This document shows, piece after piece, positions 9,645-18,645 of a stretch of 64,000 bases of DNA (positions within the stretch are counted from its first letter, which is position 1; each line of letters starts with the position of its first letter). The DNA is from Rhodococcus qingshengii JCM 15477. GTDB lineage: Bacteria; Actinomycetota; Actinomycetes; Mycobacteriales; Mycobacteriaceae. Made by a program: the position numbers and the translations under genes. The DNA is taken from positions 1,408,501 to 1,472,500 of the forward strand of contig NZ_CP096563.1 of the NCBI RefSeq assembly GCF_023221595.1, written 5' to 3'. The notes under the pieces were generated by a model. It was given only the letters and a program-made list of their open reading frames with translations, was not told the DNA's origin and searched no databases.

Positions 9645-10036
9645 TTGGGCTGTTCCTGACGGGCGGCGCGGCCTTCGCAAAGCAGGTCCGGTGATCGACT
9701 TCACAGGGTTCCCCAAGGCTGGATGAGCAAATTTCTGGCTACTTTACTTTGGTGCCGAATTTCTTTGCTTTCGTGTTCCAATAACCGGGTTGTTGGTCTC
9801 TTTTCGCCCAAAAATTCAGGCAATTCCCCCTTTGAGCTGTAATTATTCGCCTTGCGAACAGTATCTTGCGACGATTTGGCTTATACAAACGAGGTCATGG
9901 TTTGCGCTCAGACGGATGACTATCCCGTGCATTCGGCGCAGATTCGTGTAGGTTTCGATTTGCTGATTGGTAGCGATTAGATGAATCTGTATCGATTGAG
10001 CATCACTGTGAGGCACACGACCGAAGGAAGCACATC
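9645..10036. other. Gene-free, relatively AT-rich intergenic segment
   Basis: No coding frame with family features was found. Between about 9735 and 9990 base composition is clearly less GC-rich than the surrounding genes, with several T-rich runs. It probably holds the promoter and leader of the glycosyltransferase at 10037, which has a GAAGGAAG ribosome site just upstream of its ATG. No hairpin terminator was evident. Confidence 0.5.
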
Positions 10037-10870
10037 ATGGACAACGACGCCCCTGCGGCAGACGAGCGTATGCGTTCGGCGACGATGCGCCCCCGTGTCA
10101 CGGTGATCGTGCCGGCGATGAACGAGGCGAAGAATCTGCCTCACGTGGCTGCTCAGATGCCGAAGGGAATCGACGAGATCGTGTTCGTCGATGGAAATTC
10201 GGTTGACGACACCGTCGAGGTCGCCACGATGTTGTGGCCCGACGCCACGGTGATCACACAAACGCGCAAAGGAAAAGGAAACGCCCTGGCGTGCGGGTTC
10301 GAGGCGGCGACCGGCGACATAATTGTCATGATCGATGCCGACGGGTCCACCAACCCCGGCGAGATTCCGCTCTTCGTGCAGGCACTCGTGGATGGGGCCG
10401 ACTTCGCCAAGGGTTCGCGATTTATCGCAGGGGGTGGAAGTTCGGACATCACAAAGTTGCGGCGGCTAGGCAACTACGGCCTGAATTCCCTGGTGAATAT
10501 CCTCTTTCGTACGCATTTCACAGACCTTTGCTATGGGTACAACGCGTTCTGGCGCAATGCACTCGACGTCATGCAGCTCCCGGATACAGGCACTGCTGCA
10601 GCTCAGTGGGGTGACGGATTCGAGATCGAGACGTTGATCAATGTTCGTGTAGCTGCCGCCGGATTGGGAATTGCGGAAGTCGGAAGCTTCGAGGCCGATC
10701 GAATTCACGGTGTCAGCAACCTCAATGCCTTCTCTGACGGAATGCGCGTGCTGCGTATCATCGGGATGGAGTGGCGCCGCCGACGCAGCGCGCGCAGGGG
10801 CGCCACCTCGCGTCGTTCCATCCCTCTCGACCCGCAAAAATTGACGTTGCCTGAGTCGATCGTCAGCTGA
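10037..10870 (+). CDS. Glycosyltransferase family 2, polyprenyl-phosphate-sugar type
   Basis: A 277-residue GT-A enzyme of the kind that resembles dolichyl-phosphate mannosyl/glucosyl transferases. The fold opens with VTVIVPAMNEAKNL (residues 23-36). The nucleotide-sugar site MIDADGS lies near residue 100, and the KGSRF segment follows. It lacks the C-terminal membrane helices of some DPM synthases and ends in a basic tail (RRRRSARRGATSRR). The start has a strong GAAGGAAG site. It lies in the exopolysaccharide region and converges with the DUF998 gene, so it may make a lipid-linked sugar donor for the membrane-bound assembly steps. The sugar is not predictable. Confidence 0.85.
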   Translation: MDNDAPAADERMRSATMRPRVTVIVPAMNEAKNLPHVAAQMPKGIDEIVFVDGNSVDDTVEVATMLWPDATVITQTRKGKGNALACGFEAATGDIIVMIDADGSTNPGEIPLFVQALVDGADFAKGSRFIAGGGSSDITKLRRLGNYGLNSLVNILFRTHFTDLCYGYNAFWRNALDVMQLPDTGTAAAQWGDGFEIETLINVRVAAAGLGIAEVGSFEADRIHGVSNLNAFSDGMRVLRIIGMEWRRRRSARRGATSRRSIPLDPQKLTLPESIVS

Positions 10871-10888
10871 AGCAGGTTGGAGCGCACA

Positions 10889-11575
10889 TTAGATCGGTTC
10901 CTGTTCGCGTCTGGTTGCCGGTTCGGAGCCCAGGACCGTCGCCAGCGCGATCAGGCCGATCAGTGAGGGGTACACCGTGAACCTTTGGATCGTGCCCAGC
11001 CCGAGCATGCCGAGACCGCCGACTGTGTGGATGAAGTAGGCGCTCAGTCCGAGTACTCCGGCTGCGAGGGCGACCCATTTTGCTGGGGACGGTCTGCGGA
11101 GCGTCCGGGACGAGGTCGCGATCATGATCACGGCGGTGTTGGCCAAGACGAAATACATGTTTGCACCGATTCCATGGAGGATCGATCCGCGGTCGAGGGA
11201 CGACACGGCGATCAGGATCAAACCGCTTGCCGACACGAGTAGAAAGGAGCCTTCTGTAGGCGATACGACTCGCGACTTCCACCACAATAGTGTGCCGACA
11301 GATATTCCCAGTGCAGTGGTCACGAAAGAAATGTTCATCAACCAGTACCAACTGCACACGCCCGCACGACTGTCGCAGACACGAACACCTAGTTCGCTTA
11401 CGAATTGATTGCGGCGCGAGTAGTTTCCTCGCCAGCTCCACGCGGTCAAGAATTCACACACAAAAAACAGGAATGTCGAAATCCACGCGTATCTGGCGAA
11501 CAGCTCGATAATGTGCGAGGATTTGCCGTTTCCTTTGTTTGCGACGAATTCTTCGTTGCAGTCCGAGTGGATCAT
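10889..11575 (-). CDS. DUF998-family integral membrane protein
   Basis: The 228-residue protein has about six hydrophobic helices, starting near residue 29. It carries DUF998-like landmarks: NQFVSELG near residue 58 and LHGIGANMYF in the centre. Its ATG overlaps the stop of the upstream acyltransferase-like gene (four-base ATGA at 11572-11575), so the two are translated as a unit. The biochemical role of DUF998 is not established. In this setting a membrane partner that presents or flips the acyl acceptor is a reasonable guess, but only a guess. Part of its coding sequence is less GC-rich than the flanking genes. Confidence 0.75.
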   Translation of the reverse strand: MIHSDCNEEFVANKGNGKSSHIIELFARYAWISTFLFFVCEFLTAWSWRGNYSRRNQFVSELGVRVCDSRAGVCSWYWLMNISFVTTALGISVGTLLWWKSRVVSPTEGSFLLVSASGLILIAVSSLDRGSILHGIGANMYFVLANTAVIMIATSSRTLRRPSPAKWVALAAGVLGLSAYFIHTVGGLGMLGLGTIQRFTVYPSLIGLIALATVLGSEPATRREQEPI

Positions 11576-12837
11576 TCAGCGATTCCTTCTCTGAAGAACT
11601 TCAGTGGATTTTTGCATGCATTCTCGAATGCGGATCCGATTCTTTCGGCGTCGAATACATTGTCGTGAAACGAAAACGAGACATTGTTCAAGGTTCCCAG
11701 TCGTCCGACTGCAATCACGATATGTTCGGGACTTTCAGGTAACAAGGTCGCGATATAGACAGATTCTTTCGGGGTGCCGGTCAATGGAAAATTCTTGAAC
11801 TGCGGAGCGCCTGACATATCGCTGTAAGCGATGCGCGCACGAGGGTGTGCCGGAGCGCTCGTCACAGCGTCTCCCACCGGCCTGCGCGTAATGCGACCGA
11901 GTCGGGACTTTACTGAAGTGGCGGCGAGATTGAGCAGCGGTCGACCCGAATCGGCCGCGGCGGAGATACCGTCCCCGACGGATGCAGGTGAGCCCGCATC
12001 GTCGAATGACAAGTCCAGGCCTGCCGCGAAGTTGGAGAGCGTCCGGTGGTTCTCGGGGAGGTACCGCCTGGCGTCGAACAGGACCTTCACGGTGTTGTCC
12101 ACCTTGATACCTTCCTCTCGAAGTGCGCGCACTATGGAGGCGAAGAAGATCGACGACAACGACGCGGGAACGGCGTTTGCTTTCCTCCAAGCCGCGAGAT
12201 CACCAAGCGCAGTGGGTGACGATGTTGCGAATCCGACGTGATGGGAAGGTTGCCACTTCGCTGTAATTGGTTGTGAAGAAACCTCTTTCGGTCTCCCTGC
12301 GGTCACGCTGCGGAGAAGCTTGCCGGGGCTCGACGCATAAAGATTCCAGGAGGCAGCCGTCAGAGGGAATCGTGTCGGTTGTAGCGCAGTGCACCATTGT
12401 GGGACTTTGCCGGTACGCGTCGCAGGGTCAGCGAGCGCGCGCGTGAGATTGACTGTGGTCTGGCCGTCTCCCACTCCGTGTGCAAGTCGCACGATCAGGT
12501 ATCGGCCGCAGACCGTCACCGCAATAGGCAGCGACACGTCGGCCAGGCGGACCGCAGCGGCGAGGGTGGCAGGTAGGTCTTGTGTGTGAACAGCAGGGAT
12601 TTCGTGCACGCCGCGCTGCAGTGAGTCCGGTTCGAACACCCAATTCCGAGTTCGACTGCTCGGGATCAGTCCGACTCGCGCGTGTGGGCCCGCGGACGCG
12701 ATCGTGCGGAGCGCAGCGCGAACTCCTTCCACACCTCCATGGTCGATTGGCCCCATTGCGACTAATGTCCAGTTTTCAACCATGGCAACGTCGAGATCGG
12801 TAACTTTGTAGCGCGTGGGCTGAAACTCATTTCGCAC
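11572..12837 (-). CDS. Condensation-domain-like acyltransferase
   Basis: The 421-residue protein resembles the condensation/wax-ester-synthase/PapA superfamily. The active-site motif is AHGVGDG near residue 118, fitting the HxxxDG consensus with the first of the usual two histidines missing. A second landmark typical of the C-terminal half is SNFAAGLDLSF near residue 260. Such enzymes move an acyl group from CoA or a carrier to a hydroxyl or amine. Being inside the polysaccharide locus and coupled to a membrane protein, it is a candidate for fatty-acylating the exopolysaccharide or its lipid carrier. Start is GTG 12837. No carrier-protein or thioesterase gene is nearby, which argues against a peptide-synthetase role. 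Confidence 0.7.
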   Translation of the reverse strand: MRNEFQPTRYKVTDLDVAMVENWTLVAMGPIDHGGVEGVRAALRTIASAGPHARVGLIPSSRTRNWVFEPDSLQRGVHEIPAVHTQDLPATLAAAVRLADVSLPIAVTVCGRYLIVRLAHGVGDGQTTVNLTRALADPATRTGKVPQWCTALQPTRFPLTAASWNLYASSPGKLLRSVTAGRPKEVSSQPITAKWQPSHHVGFATSSPTALGDLAAWRKANAVPASLSSIFFASIVRALREEGIKVDNTVKVLFDARRYLPENHRTLSNFAAGLDLSFDDAGSPASVGDGISAAADSGRPLLNLAATSVKSRLGRITRRPVGDAVTSAPAHPRARIAYSDMSGAPQFKNFPLTGTPKESVYIATLLPESPEHIVIAVGRLGTLNNVSFSFHDNVFDAERIGSAFENACKNPLKFFREGIAE

Positions 12838-12845
12838 GGTGAGGC

Positions 12846-12863
12846 CTTTCTAATAGTAGAAAG
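12846..12863. promoter_or_regulatory. Inverted repeat over a -10-like box upstream of the acyltransferase
   Basis: CTTTCTA-ATAG-TAGAAAG is a perfect 7-base inverted repeat just upstream of the minus-strand GTG at 12837. The complement contains TACTAT, a plausible -10 for that gene, so a regulator bound here would block transcription. It also lies about 60 bases upstream of the divergent GT4 -10 box. Confidence 0.4.
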
Positions 12864-12921
12864 TGGGGAGATATGCGACATTTCGGAAATTGTGTCCTCA
12901 TGGCGCGTGATTCTTTCTTGG

Positions 12922-12927
12922 TATGCT
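12922..12927 (+). promoter_or_regulatory. -10 box of a likely leaderless transcript (GT4 gene)
   Basis: TGG-TATGCT is an extended -10. It is followed by exactly six bases and then GTG 12934. This geometry puts the transcription start on the start codon. No Shine-Dalgarno sequence is present. Confidence 0.5.
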
Positions 12928-12933
12928 AATTCA

Positions 12934-14157
12934 GTGACGCGTAGCGAGGTTATCAAAGTGCTTGGAGTGACGCTTTCGGAGAATGTCGGCGGAACCGATC
13001 ACAGCTTCCGAAATCTAGCTCTCGTTCTTGCCTCGGAAGGTATTCAATTGTCGCTGGCAGGCCCGTCCGGAGATACCCCGACCCGGCGCTGGTGGACAGA
13101 ATCGAACCTTGAATATGTTCCGCTGGAAATTCCCAAACGAGTTGGATTGCGTCCGACAAGCGGGGAAGGCTTCAACTCCAAGTATGACTTTTTCTCGCAA
13201 GTCCCGAAAAGTATGCGCGCGGTCAAGGCTTTGATCGGGAAGGTTCGTTCCTTCGATGTCGTCCATTCGAACGACTTGATGACTCACGTGGACGTCGTGC
13301 TCGCCGCGCGACTAGCAGGAAGGCCGTCGTTGCTCGAGTTGCACGACATCGTGCCCCCAGGTGGTGGGCGGCTGGTGATGAGTAGTGCGGTGTCTACCGC
13401 AAACGCAGCAGTCGCCGTGAGCGAGGCTGTATTCGAGCAGTTGGGCCCGCTGGCACGGAGGAAGACCCGGGTCGTCCATCAAGGTGTCGACTCTGTTCGA
13501 TTTAGTCCGGGAGTGGCCGATCCATCGATTCGCGCCGAGCTGTCAGCAGATCCCCGAGCATTGCTCGTGGCGGTGGTGGGGAGGTTGGACAGAGAGAAGG
13601 GCATCGGCGAGTTGATCGAGGCACTGGGGTCGTTGCGTCGATCGGGAGTTGACGTACATCTGGCTGTTGTCGGCGCACCGGCCAAGAATGACGCTGCATT
13701 TGTCGACGCGTTGCACACCTTGGCGCGGGCATCGATGCCGGGCGCCCATCGGTTCCTGTCGCCCAGAAATGACATTCCGTCGATTCTGCGTGCCGTCGAC
13801 GTCCTCGCGTGCCCGTCTCACGACGAGCCTTTCGGGCTGATCGCGTTGGAAGCTCAAGCCTCCGGAGTCCCGGTGATAGCCAGTGACAGTGGAGGATTGC
13901 GCGACTTCGTTCACGACAACAGGACCGGCGTGGTCTTCCGGACAGGGGACGTCGATTCTTTGACCGTTGCCGCACAACGGCTTCTCGGCGATCCCGCACT
14001 ATGCACCCGAATCGCCGCCGAGGCGTTGGGCCGGTCCAGAGACGACCTGTCCATCGAGCGACGAGCAGATTCGTTCGCCACGACGTACAGAGCTCTGCTC
14101 CGTGACGCAGGACGGCGGAGGCGAATATCGAGGTTCGATTCGAACGGGCAGGGGTGA
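12934..14157 (+). CDS. Glycosyltransferase family 4 (GT-B fold)
   Basis: The 407-residue retaining GT-B enzyme starts with the GGTDHSFRNLA glycine-rich loop near residue 20. In the C-terminal half it has VVGRLDREKGIGELIEAL and the GT4 signature EPFGLIALEAQASGVPVIAS with the E-x7-E pair. GTG 12934 was chosen over an earlier in-frame ATG because a TATGCT -10 box sits exactly six bases upstream, implying a leaderless message, and because the protein then begins just ahead of the first beta strand. Its stop overlaps the next gene, starting a tightly coupled run 12934-18639. Transfers a sugar to the growing repeat unit. Donor and linkage are unknown. Confidence 0.88.
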   Translation: MTRSEVIKVLGVTLSENVGGTDHSFRNLALVLASEGIQLSLAGPSGDTPTRRWWTESNLEYVPLEIPKRVGLRPTSGEGFNSKYDFFSQVPKSMRAVKALIGKVRSFDVVHSNDLMTHVDVVLAARLAGRPSLLELHDIVPPGGGRLVMSSAVSTANAAVAVSEAVFEQLGPLARRKTRVVHQGVDSVRFSPGVADPSIRAELSADPRALLVAVVGRLDREKGIGELIEALGSLRRSGVDVHLAVVGAPAKNDAAFVDALHTLARASMPGAHRFLSPRNDIPSILRAVDVLACPSHDEPFGLIALEAQASGVPVIASDSGGLRDFVHDNRTGVVFRTGDVDSLTVAAQRLLGDPALCTRIAAEALGRSRDDLSIERRADSFATTYRALLRDAGRRRRISRFDSNGQG

Positions 14158-14159
14158 TC

Positions 14160-16175
14160 ATGTCTTCGTCGCCGGTTTCGAAGGTCGAATTCCTCGACAA
14201 GACAACATGTTCGGTATCCGTGGTGATCTGCGCGTACAGCATGAGTCGGCTCGAGATCCTGCTCGCTGCGGTTGATGCCGCCACTGTCCAGGCAAACGGC
14301 CCAGGCGACGAGGTCGTTGTTGTCATCGATCACAACGAGTCCATGCTTGCTCATGTTCGTGCACACGTACCAACCGGGGTCCGGGTGGTGCCCAACACTG
14401 CCGAGCAGGGTTTGTCCGGCGCGAGAAACTGCGGAATCAGTGCAGGCAACGGTCATCTGGTGGCATTTCTCGACGACGATGCGGTCCTCCGAACTGGCGG
14501 GATCGACGCGATCCGAGCAACGATGAGTGCAGATCCCACGATTGCGGCAGTCGGAGGGGCAGTGCACGCACGGTACGAGGGGTCTAAGGCTCGGTGGTTT
14601 CCGGAGGAATACGGCTGGGTCGTCGGCTGCGACTACCGCGGCCTCCCACCAGACGGAGAACAGATTCGCAATCCGATCGGCGCATGTATGGCGGTTCGGC
14701 GCACCGCGCTCGAGTCCATCGGCGGGTTCTCGAGCGAACTCGGGCGGGTCGGCACGTTGCCGGTCGGTTGTGAGGAGACGCTGATGGGAATCAAGATCCG
14801 CCAGCGGGATCGCACTGCCAAGATACTGCGAGTCTGTGATTTCGCAGTCGATCATTTTGTTCCTGCCGACCGCCAGCAGTTTCGCTATTTTCGTCGACGT
14901 TGTTTCTACGAAGGTCGGTCCAAGCGAATTCTCACCCAAGCGGTGGGGAGCGCGGACGGGTTGTCCAACGAACGGGCGTACGTCGTCGGTGTCTTGAGCA
15001 GTGGAATCTTCACCGCAGCCAAGGATTCGATTCGAGGCGATCGCTTCGCGCCAGCCCGCGCGGCAGCTCTGATTTTCGGGTTCCTTGCCACCTTGCTCGG
15101 GTTCCTTTCGGCGAGAACCGTATTCGGTGGAGAGCACCTGGTTGACGACTGCGACGACATAAACGCCGATGAACTGGTGTCTGTGGTCGTGGCCACCGTC
15201 GGCCGTGATTCGCTCGCTCGGACACTGGACGCTCTGTTGGGTCAGAGCCACCACAATCTGCAAATTCTGGTGGTCGACAACAAACCTGATACCGATCGCG
15301 TGGACCAGGTCCTGTCGGCGATGGACGACGAGCGTTGCGTGATACTGAGACAACCAGTCAAAGGTGCTTCTGCCGCGCGTAATCTCGGACTTCACCACGC
15401 GAACGGGCGAATCGTGGCCTTCACCGACGACGACGCGGAGCCCGACCCATTGTGGATCGAGAAGATTTTGGACGTCTTCGTGCTCGACGCCTCCCACGAG
15501 GTTGCTGCGGTGACCGGTCGCGTTGTGGGAATTGGCATCGACACCGCCGAACAACGGTGGTTCGAGGAAGTGGGCATATTCGACAAGGGCGATACCACGA
15601 CCTTGTGGGCGATGGAGACGCCGAAAATTGCTTCGATCGGATTGGGTCAGCGGGGGACTTCACCGCTTTTCCCCTACACGGCAGGCGAACTCGGTAGCGG
15701 CAACAACATGGCCTTCCGCACCGAAAGCATCCGACGTCTCGGCGGGTTCGACGAGGCACTCGGACCCGGAACACCGACGCTCGGAGGCGAAGACCTCGAC
15801 CTGTTTCGGCGGGTAGTTCTTGCTGGAGCGACGCTGGTTTACGCCCCCGAGGCAACAGTAGGACACCATCACCGCGCGAGTGTCGCGGAGTTGCGGGACC
15901 AGATGTACGGCTACGGAACGGGAATGTCCGCGGTTTTGGTCAAGATCATTTCGGGCGGCGACCGGACTGCTCTGGGTTTGTTGAAGGTCGTGCCCCGAGG
16001 TGTGCGCATGCTTCTCGTTCCCGACACTGCGCGTTTCGGTGACAGAAGTACAACGATGCCCGGCGATCTCAAGCGAGTGGAACTGGCCGGGTATCTGGCC
16101 GGCCCCTATCTGTACGCTTCCAGCAAGCTACGCCTGCGTCGTAGGCGGGCGCAGGCGGATCAGTTGTCCCGATGA
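14160..16175 (+). CDS. Bifunctional protein with two GT2 glycosyltransferase domains
   Basis: The 671-residue protein contains two GT-A domains in tandem. Domain 1 (about 15-310) has VSVVICAYSMSRLE, the metal-site FLDDDAVL and a GGFSSELGR...GCEET acceptor segment. Domain 2 (about 340-640) has VSVVVATVGRDSL, AFTDDDAEPDP and GGFDEALGPGTPTLGGEDLD. Between them a short hydrophobic stretch (AALIFGFLATLLGFLSA) may anchor the protein to the membrane. Both DDD-type metal sites and both ED catalytic-base regions look intact, so it could add two sugars in succession. ATG 14160 is taken as start; GTG 14154 overlapping the previous stop is also possible. Confidence 0.87.
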   Translation: MSSSPVSKVEFLDKTTCSVSVVICAYSMSRLEILLAAVDAATVQANGPGDEVVVVIDHNESMLAHVRAHVPTGVRVVPNTAEQGLSGARNCGISAGNGHLVAFLDDDAVLRTGGIDAIRATMSADPTIAAVGGAVHARYEGSKARWFPEEYGWVVGCDYRGLPPDGEQIRNPIGACMAVRRTALESIGGFSSELGRVGTLPVGCEETLMGIKIRQRDRTAKILRVCDFAVDHFVPADRQQFRYFRRRCFYEGRSKRILTQAVGSADGLSNERAYVVGVLSSGIFTAAKDSIRGDRFAPARAAALIFGFLATLLGFLSARTVFGGEHLVDDCDDINADELVSVVVATVGRDSLARTLDALLGQSHHNLQILVVDNKPDTDRVDQVLSAMDDERCVILRQPVKGASAARNLGLHHANGRIVAFTDDDAEPDPLWIEKILDVFVLDASHEVAAVTGRVVGIGIDTAEQRWFEEVGIFDKGDTTTLWAMETPKIASIGLGQRGTSPLFPYTAGELGSGNNMAFRTESIRRLGGFDEALGPGTPTLGGEDLDLFRRVVLAGATLVYAPEATVGHHHRASVAELRDQMYGYGTGMSAVLVKIISGGDRTALGLLKVVPRGVRMLLVPDTARFGDRSTTMPGDLKRVELAGYLAGPYLYASSKLRLRRRRAQADQLSR

Positions 16176-18424
16176 TCGTCGGACAGGCGTCGACTAAGGG
16201 GGACGCGGAAACGAAGCGAGGTCGTCATCGAGGTGACCTCGATGACGGCGGAACCACTCGCACCGCACAACTGGGACTCGATCATGTCGTCCTCATCGCA
16301 ATCGCTGTATTGACCTGTACCGCGCTGATTCTCGCGTTGCTTGTTCGCCGCGATGGAGGGGAGGGAGTTCCATTCTCACTGCGCGTGTTGATCGGGGTCG
16401 CGACGACGGTTCTGGTTCCTGGTGTGCCTATTGCACTCATGGTTCGCATTCCGGATCCAGTGATCACGACGGCAGTGGGGATAAGCCTCTCACTCTCGGT
16501 CAACATCATTGTTGCGCAGTCTCAGTTCGTTATCGGCGCATTTCATCCGACCTTGATTCAGACAGTGCTGTGCGGGCTGTCCCTCCTCTCCTGTGCGGTG
16601 GCGTGGAAGGTTATGCCCTATCGAGAGATCGGACCGCCGCGGGTAGGGCGTCGGCGAATGCTCGCCGGTGTGACGATCACGGTTGCAGTGCTCTTCTTCG
16701 CGGTGGCAGTTCGAACTCTGGACACCGCTGCCGCAGGCGCCGCAGGAATCATTCCAGAAATCGGGTGGGCGTACTACGTTGCGCTTTTCCTGGTCTCACT
16801 CGTAGCCGGGATCGCACTGACTTCGCGCAGACTCGACGCAGTAGTGCTGACTGTCGCAGCACTGACTTTGATCACATTCACGACTTTGCTGGTAAGCCTT
16901 GCAGACGGGGTGACATCAATCCCCACAGCTTACGTACATCGTGGTCTCATCGAGATACTCGTCCATTTCGGAGAACTTCCACCACCCTCCGACGCGCGCT
17001 TCAGTTGGGCTGGATTCTTCTCCGGGAGCGCCCAAATGAGTACCGCCTACGGGATTACCGATTTCACCGCCATTTTCATCTGGGCACCCGTGTTCTTCAA
17101 CGCGATGATCGCGTTGCCGATCTACTCGATCGGGTTGTCGATCTCACGGAGTCGACGTGTGGCATGGCTGGGCGTGTTTGTCTATTTGCTTTTCAACTGG
17201 TACCAACAGGACTACTTTGCGCCACAACCAACCGCAATGATGTTCTACACCAGCGTGATTGCAGTGCTCTTGTGGCAACTGCGTCGTGCTCCACTCCCCG
17301 TGGTCGAGGGAGGGTTGGTGGCGAGAACTGTCGGCGCATCTCGTCGCACTCCGGGGCGTGTGCCTGGACAGAGTTCGGCGCAGACCCTCGCCGTAGAGGC
17401 GATTCTGGTTGTGATTCTGGCGGCGATGGTTGTGACACACCAGTTGACGCCGATGGTGATGGTCGGTGCACTGTTGATGTTCACGCTGACGGGATCGACT
17501 CGCTATCGGTTGTTGTGGGTGGCCGCCGGCGCGCTCTTTCTCGTCTGGTTCAGCTACGGCGCAGTCGACTACTGGAAAGGCCACCTTCAGGCGTTGCTGT
17601 CGGATGTCGGGCAGGTGAGCGGCGCGGTGCAAGGCGGTGTCAGCAAACGCATCGGCTCCGGGCCGACCTACCAAGCAATGCAATATCTGCGGCTCGCAGC
17701 TACAGGTTTCATGGGATTGCTCGGGTTCCTCGGCTGGGTTCTGACACGTGGACGAAAGACGTGGTTGATGTCGGGAGTGCTGTGTGTGGTTCCCTTCGGA
17801 TTGGTGGCAGTACAGAGTTACGGCGGCGAAGTGGTCATTCGGTGTTTTGTCATGGCAGCTCCGATCCTGGCTCCACTTGGCGCCGTGACAATTGTGCGTA
17901 GTGCCGCTGCGCTTCGGAACGTTCTGATGAATTCGAGACGACGGCGTGGCGGGCGTATACCGCGTGTTGTCATGGCGTCGCTGTCGATTCTCGTTCTCTC
18001 CGTCATTCTCACCGCTACTCGAGGGTTGAACACCTCATTCGAGCACTCGTCGCCTTATCAGATCCGGACTGGTGATGCACTCCTCGCGTCAGTACCGGAC
18101 GGTGTCACGATCATGGCGTGGGGACCGTCCGCACAACTGGTCTCCCCGCGAATTCTCACCGGAGTGACGGTTTCTCAAGTTGATTCGATCGATTGCCTGG
18201 ACAACTTCGATACATGTGTCGCTGATCGAGATCCGGACTACGTATTCGTTGCGCAGCAGGCTTCCTCCCAGATATCCCTTCAATACGGATACCCTGCGGG
18301 AATGTTCGACGATGCCATCGCCGATATGCTCGCGTCCGGCAATTTCGAGATCGTCGTCGAGAATGCCGATGTCACCGTGCTGCGTCGCGCTGGTGCCCCC
18401 GAGATCGACCTGGAACAGCGATGA
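16172..18424 (+). CDS. Large polytopic membrane protein, candidate polysaccharide polymerase (Wzy) or GT-C enzyme
   Basis: The 750-residue protein has about sixteen predicted membrane helices from residue 36 to about 610. A C-terminal soluble domain of about 130 residues follows; it contains two close cysteines (DCLDNFDTCVADRDPDYVFV) and probably faces outside. A periplasmic loop near residue 255 (YVHRGLIEILVHFGELPPPSD) contains acidic and histidine residues like those of lipid-linked-sugar GT-C enzymes. No family name can be assigned securely. It is coupled by ATGA to the double GT2 gene before it and by ATGA to the 72-residue protein after it. With a Wzx-type flippase in the locus and no other Wzy candidate in view, polymerase is the best inference. 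Confidence 0.6.
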   Translation: MIVGQASTKGDAETKRGRHRGDLDDGGTTRTAQLGLDHVVLIAIAVLTCTALILALLVRRDGGEGVPFSLRVLIGVATTVLVPGVPIALMVRIPDPVITTAVGISLSLSVNIIVAQSQFVIGAFHPTLIQTVLCGLSLLSCAVAWKVMPYREIGPPRVGRRRMLAGVTITVAVLFFAVAVRTLDTAAAGAAGIIPEIGWAYYVALFLVSLVAGIALTSRRLDAVVLTVAALTLITFTTLLVSLADGVTSIPTAYVHRGLIEILVHFGELPPPSDARFSWAGFFSGSAQMSTAYGITDFTAIFIWAPVFFNAMIALPIYSIGLSISRSRRVAWLGVFVYLLFNWYQQDYFAPQPTAMMFYTSVIAVLLWQLRRAPLPVVEGGLVARTVGASRRTPGRVPGQSSAQTLAVEAILVVILAAMVVTHQLTPMVMVGALLMFTLTGSTRYRLLWVAAGALFLVWFSYGAVDYWKGHLQALLSDVGQVSGAVQGGVSKRIGSGPTYQAMQYLRLAATGFMGLLGFLGWVLTRGRKTWLMSGVLCVVPFGLVAVQSYGGEVVIRCFVMAAPILAPLGAVTIVRSAAALRNVLMNSRRRRGGRIPRVVMASLSILVLSVILTATRGLNTSFEHSSPYQIRTGDALLASVPDGVTIMAWGPSAQLVSPRILTGVTVSQVDSIDCLDNFDTCVADRDPDYVFVAQQASSQISLQYGYPAGMFDDAIADMLASGNFEIVVENADVTVLRRAGAPEIDLEQR

Positions 18425-18639
18425 CAAATCTGTTGGGAGCATGCATCTTCGGATTGTTGTTCGTTGTGCTCACTCTGATTACGGTGACGCGGGAACGGCA
18501 GGTGCCGGACCTTGGCACCATCGGCCGTGGGAAGGCTGCGAGAGCTCTTACCGTTCTCGGGGTCGTCCTGGTCCTGTGTGCAGTCGCCGTGGTGTTCTTA
18601 CGATTCGACCAGATCGCGCTGATCTCGAGTCAGGAGTGA
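18421..18639 (+). CDS. Small two-helix membrane protein
   Basis: A 72-residue protein with hydrophobic segments at about 3-20 and 41-62, separated by a short basic loop (RERQVPDLGTIGRGKAARA). Its ATG overlaps the stop of the large membrane protein and its end lies six bases before the TTG start of a GH16 gene, so it is part of that operon. No family is recognised. It may be a small subunit of the polymerase-like protein upstream. Confidence 0.65.
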   Translation: MTNLLGACIFGLLFVVLTLITVTRERQVPDLGTIGRGKAARALTVLGVVLVLCAVAVVFLRFDQIALISSQE

Positions 18640-18645
18640 AACACA

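Noticed and set aside
9645-10036. AT-rich gap as a sign of a mobile-element junction
   Set aside because: No terminal inverted repeats, target duplications, integrase or transposase were seen; promoter composition explains it.
16570-17901. A 443-codon frame inside the large membrane protein gene
   Set aside because: Arg/Asp-rich out-of-phase product; the membrane protein frame shows regular hydrophobic helices.
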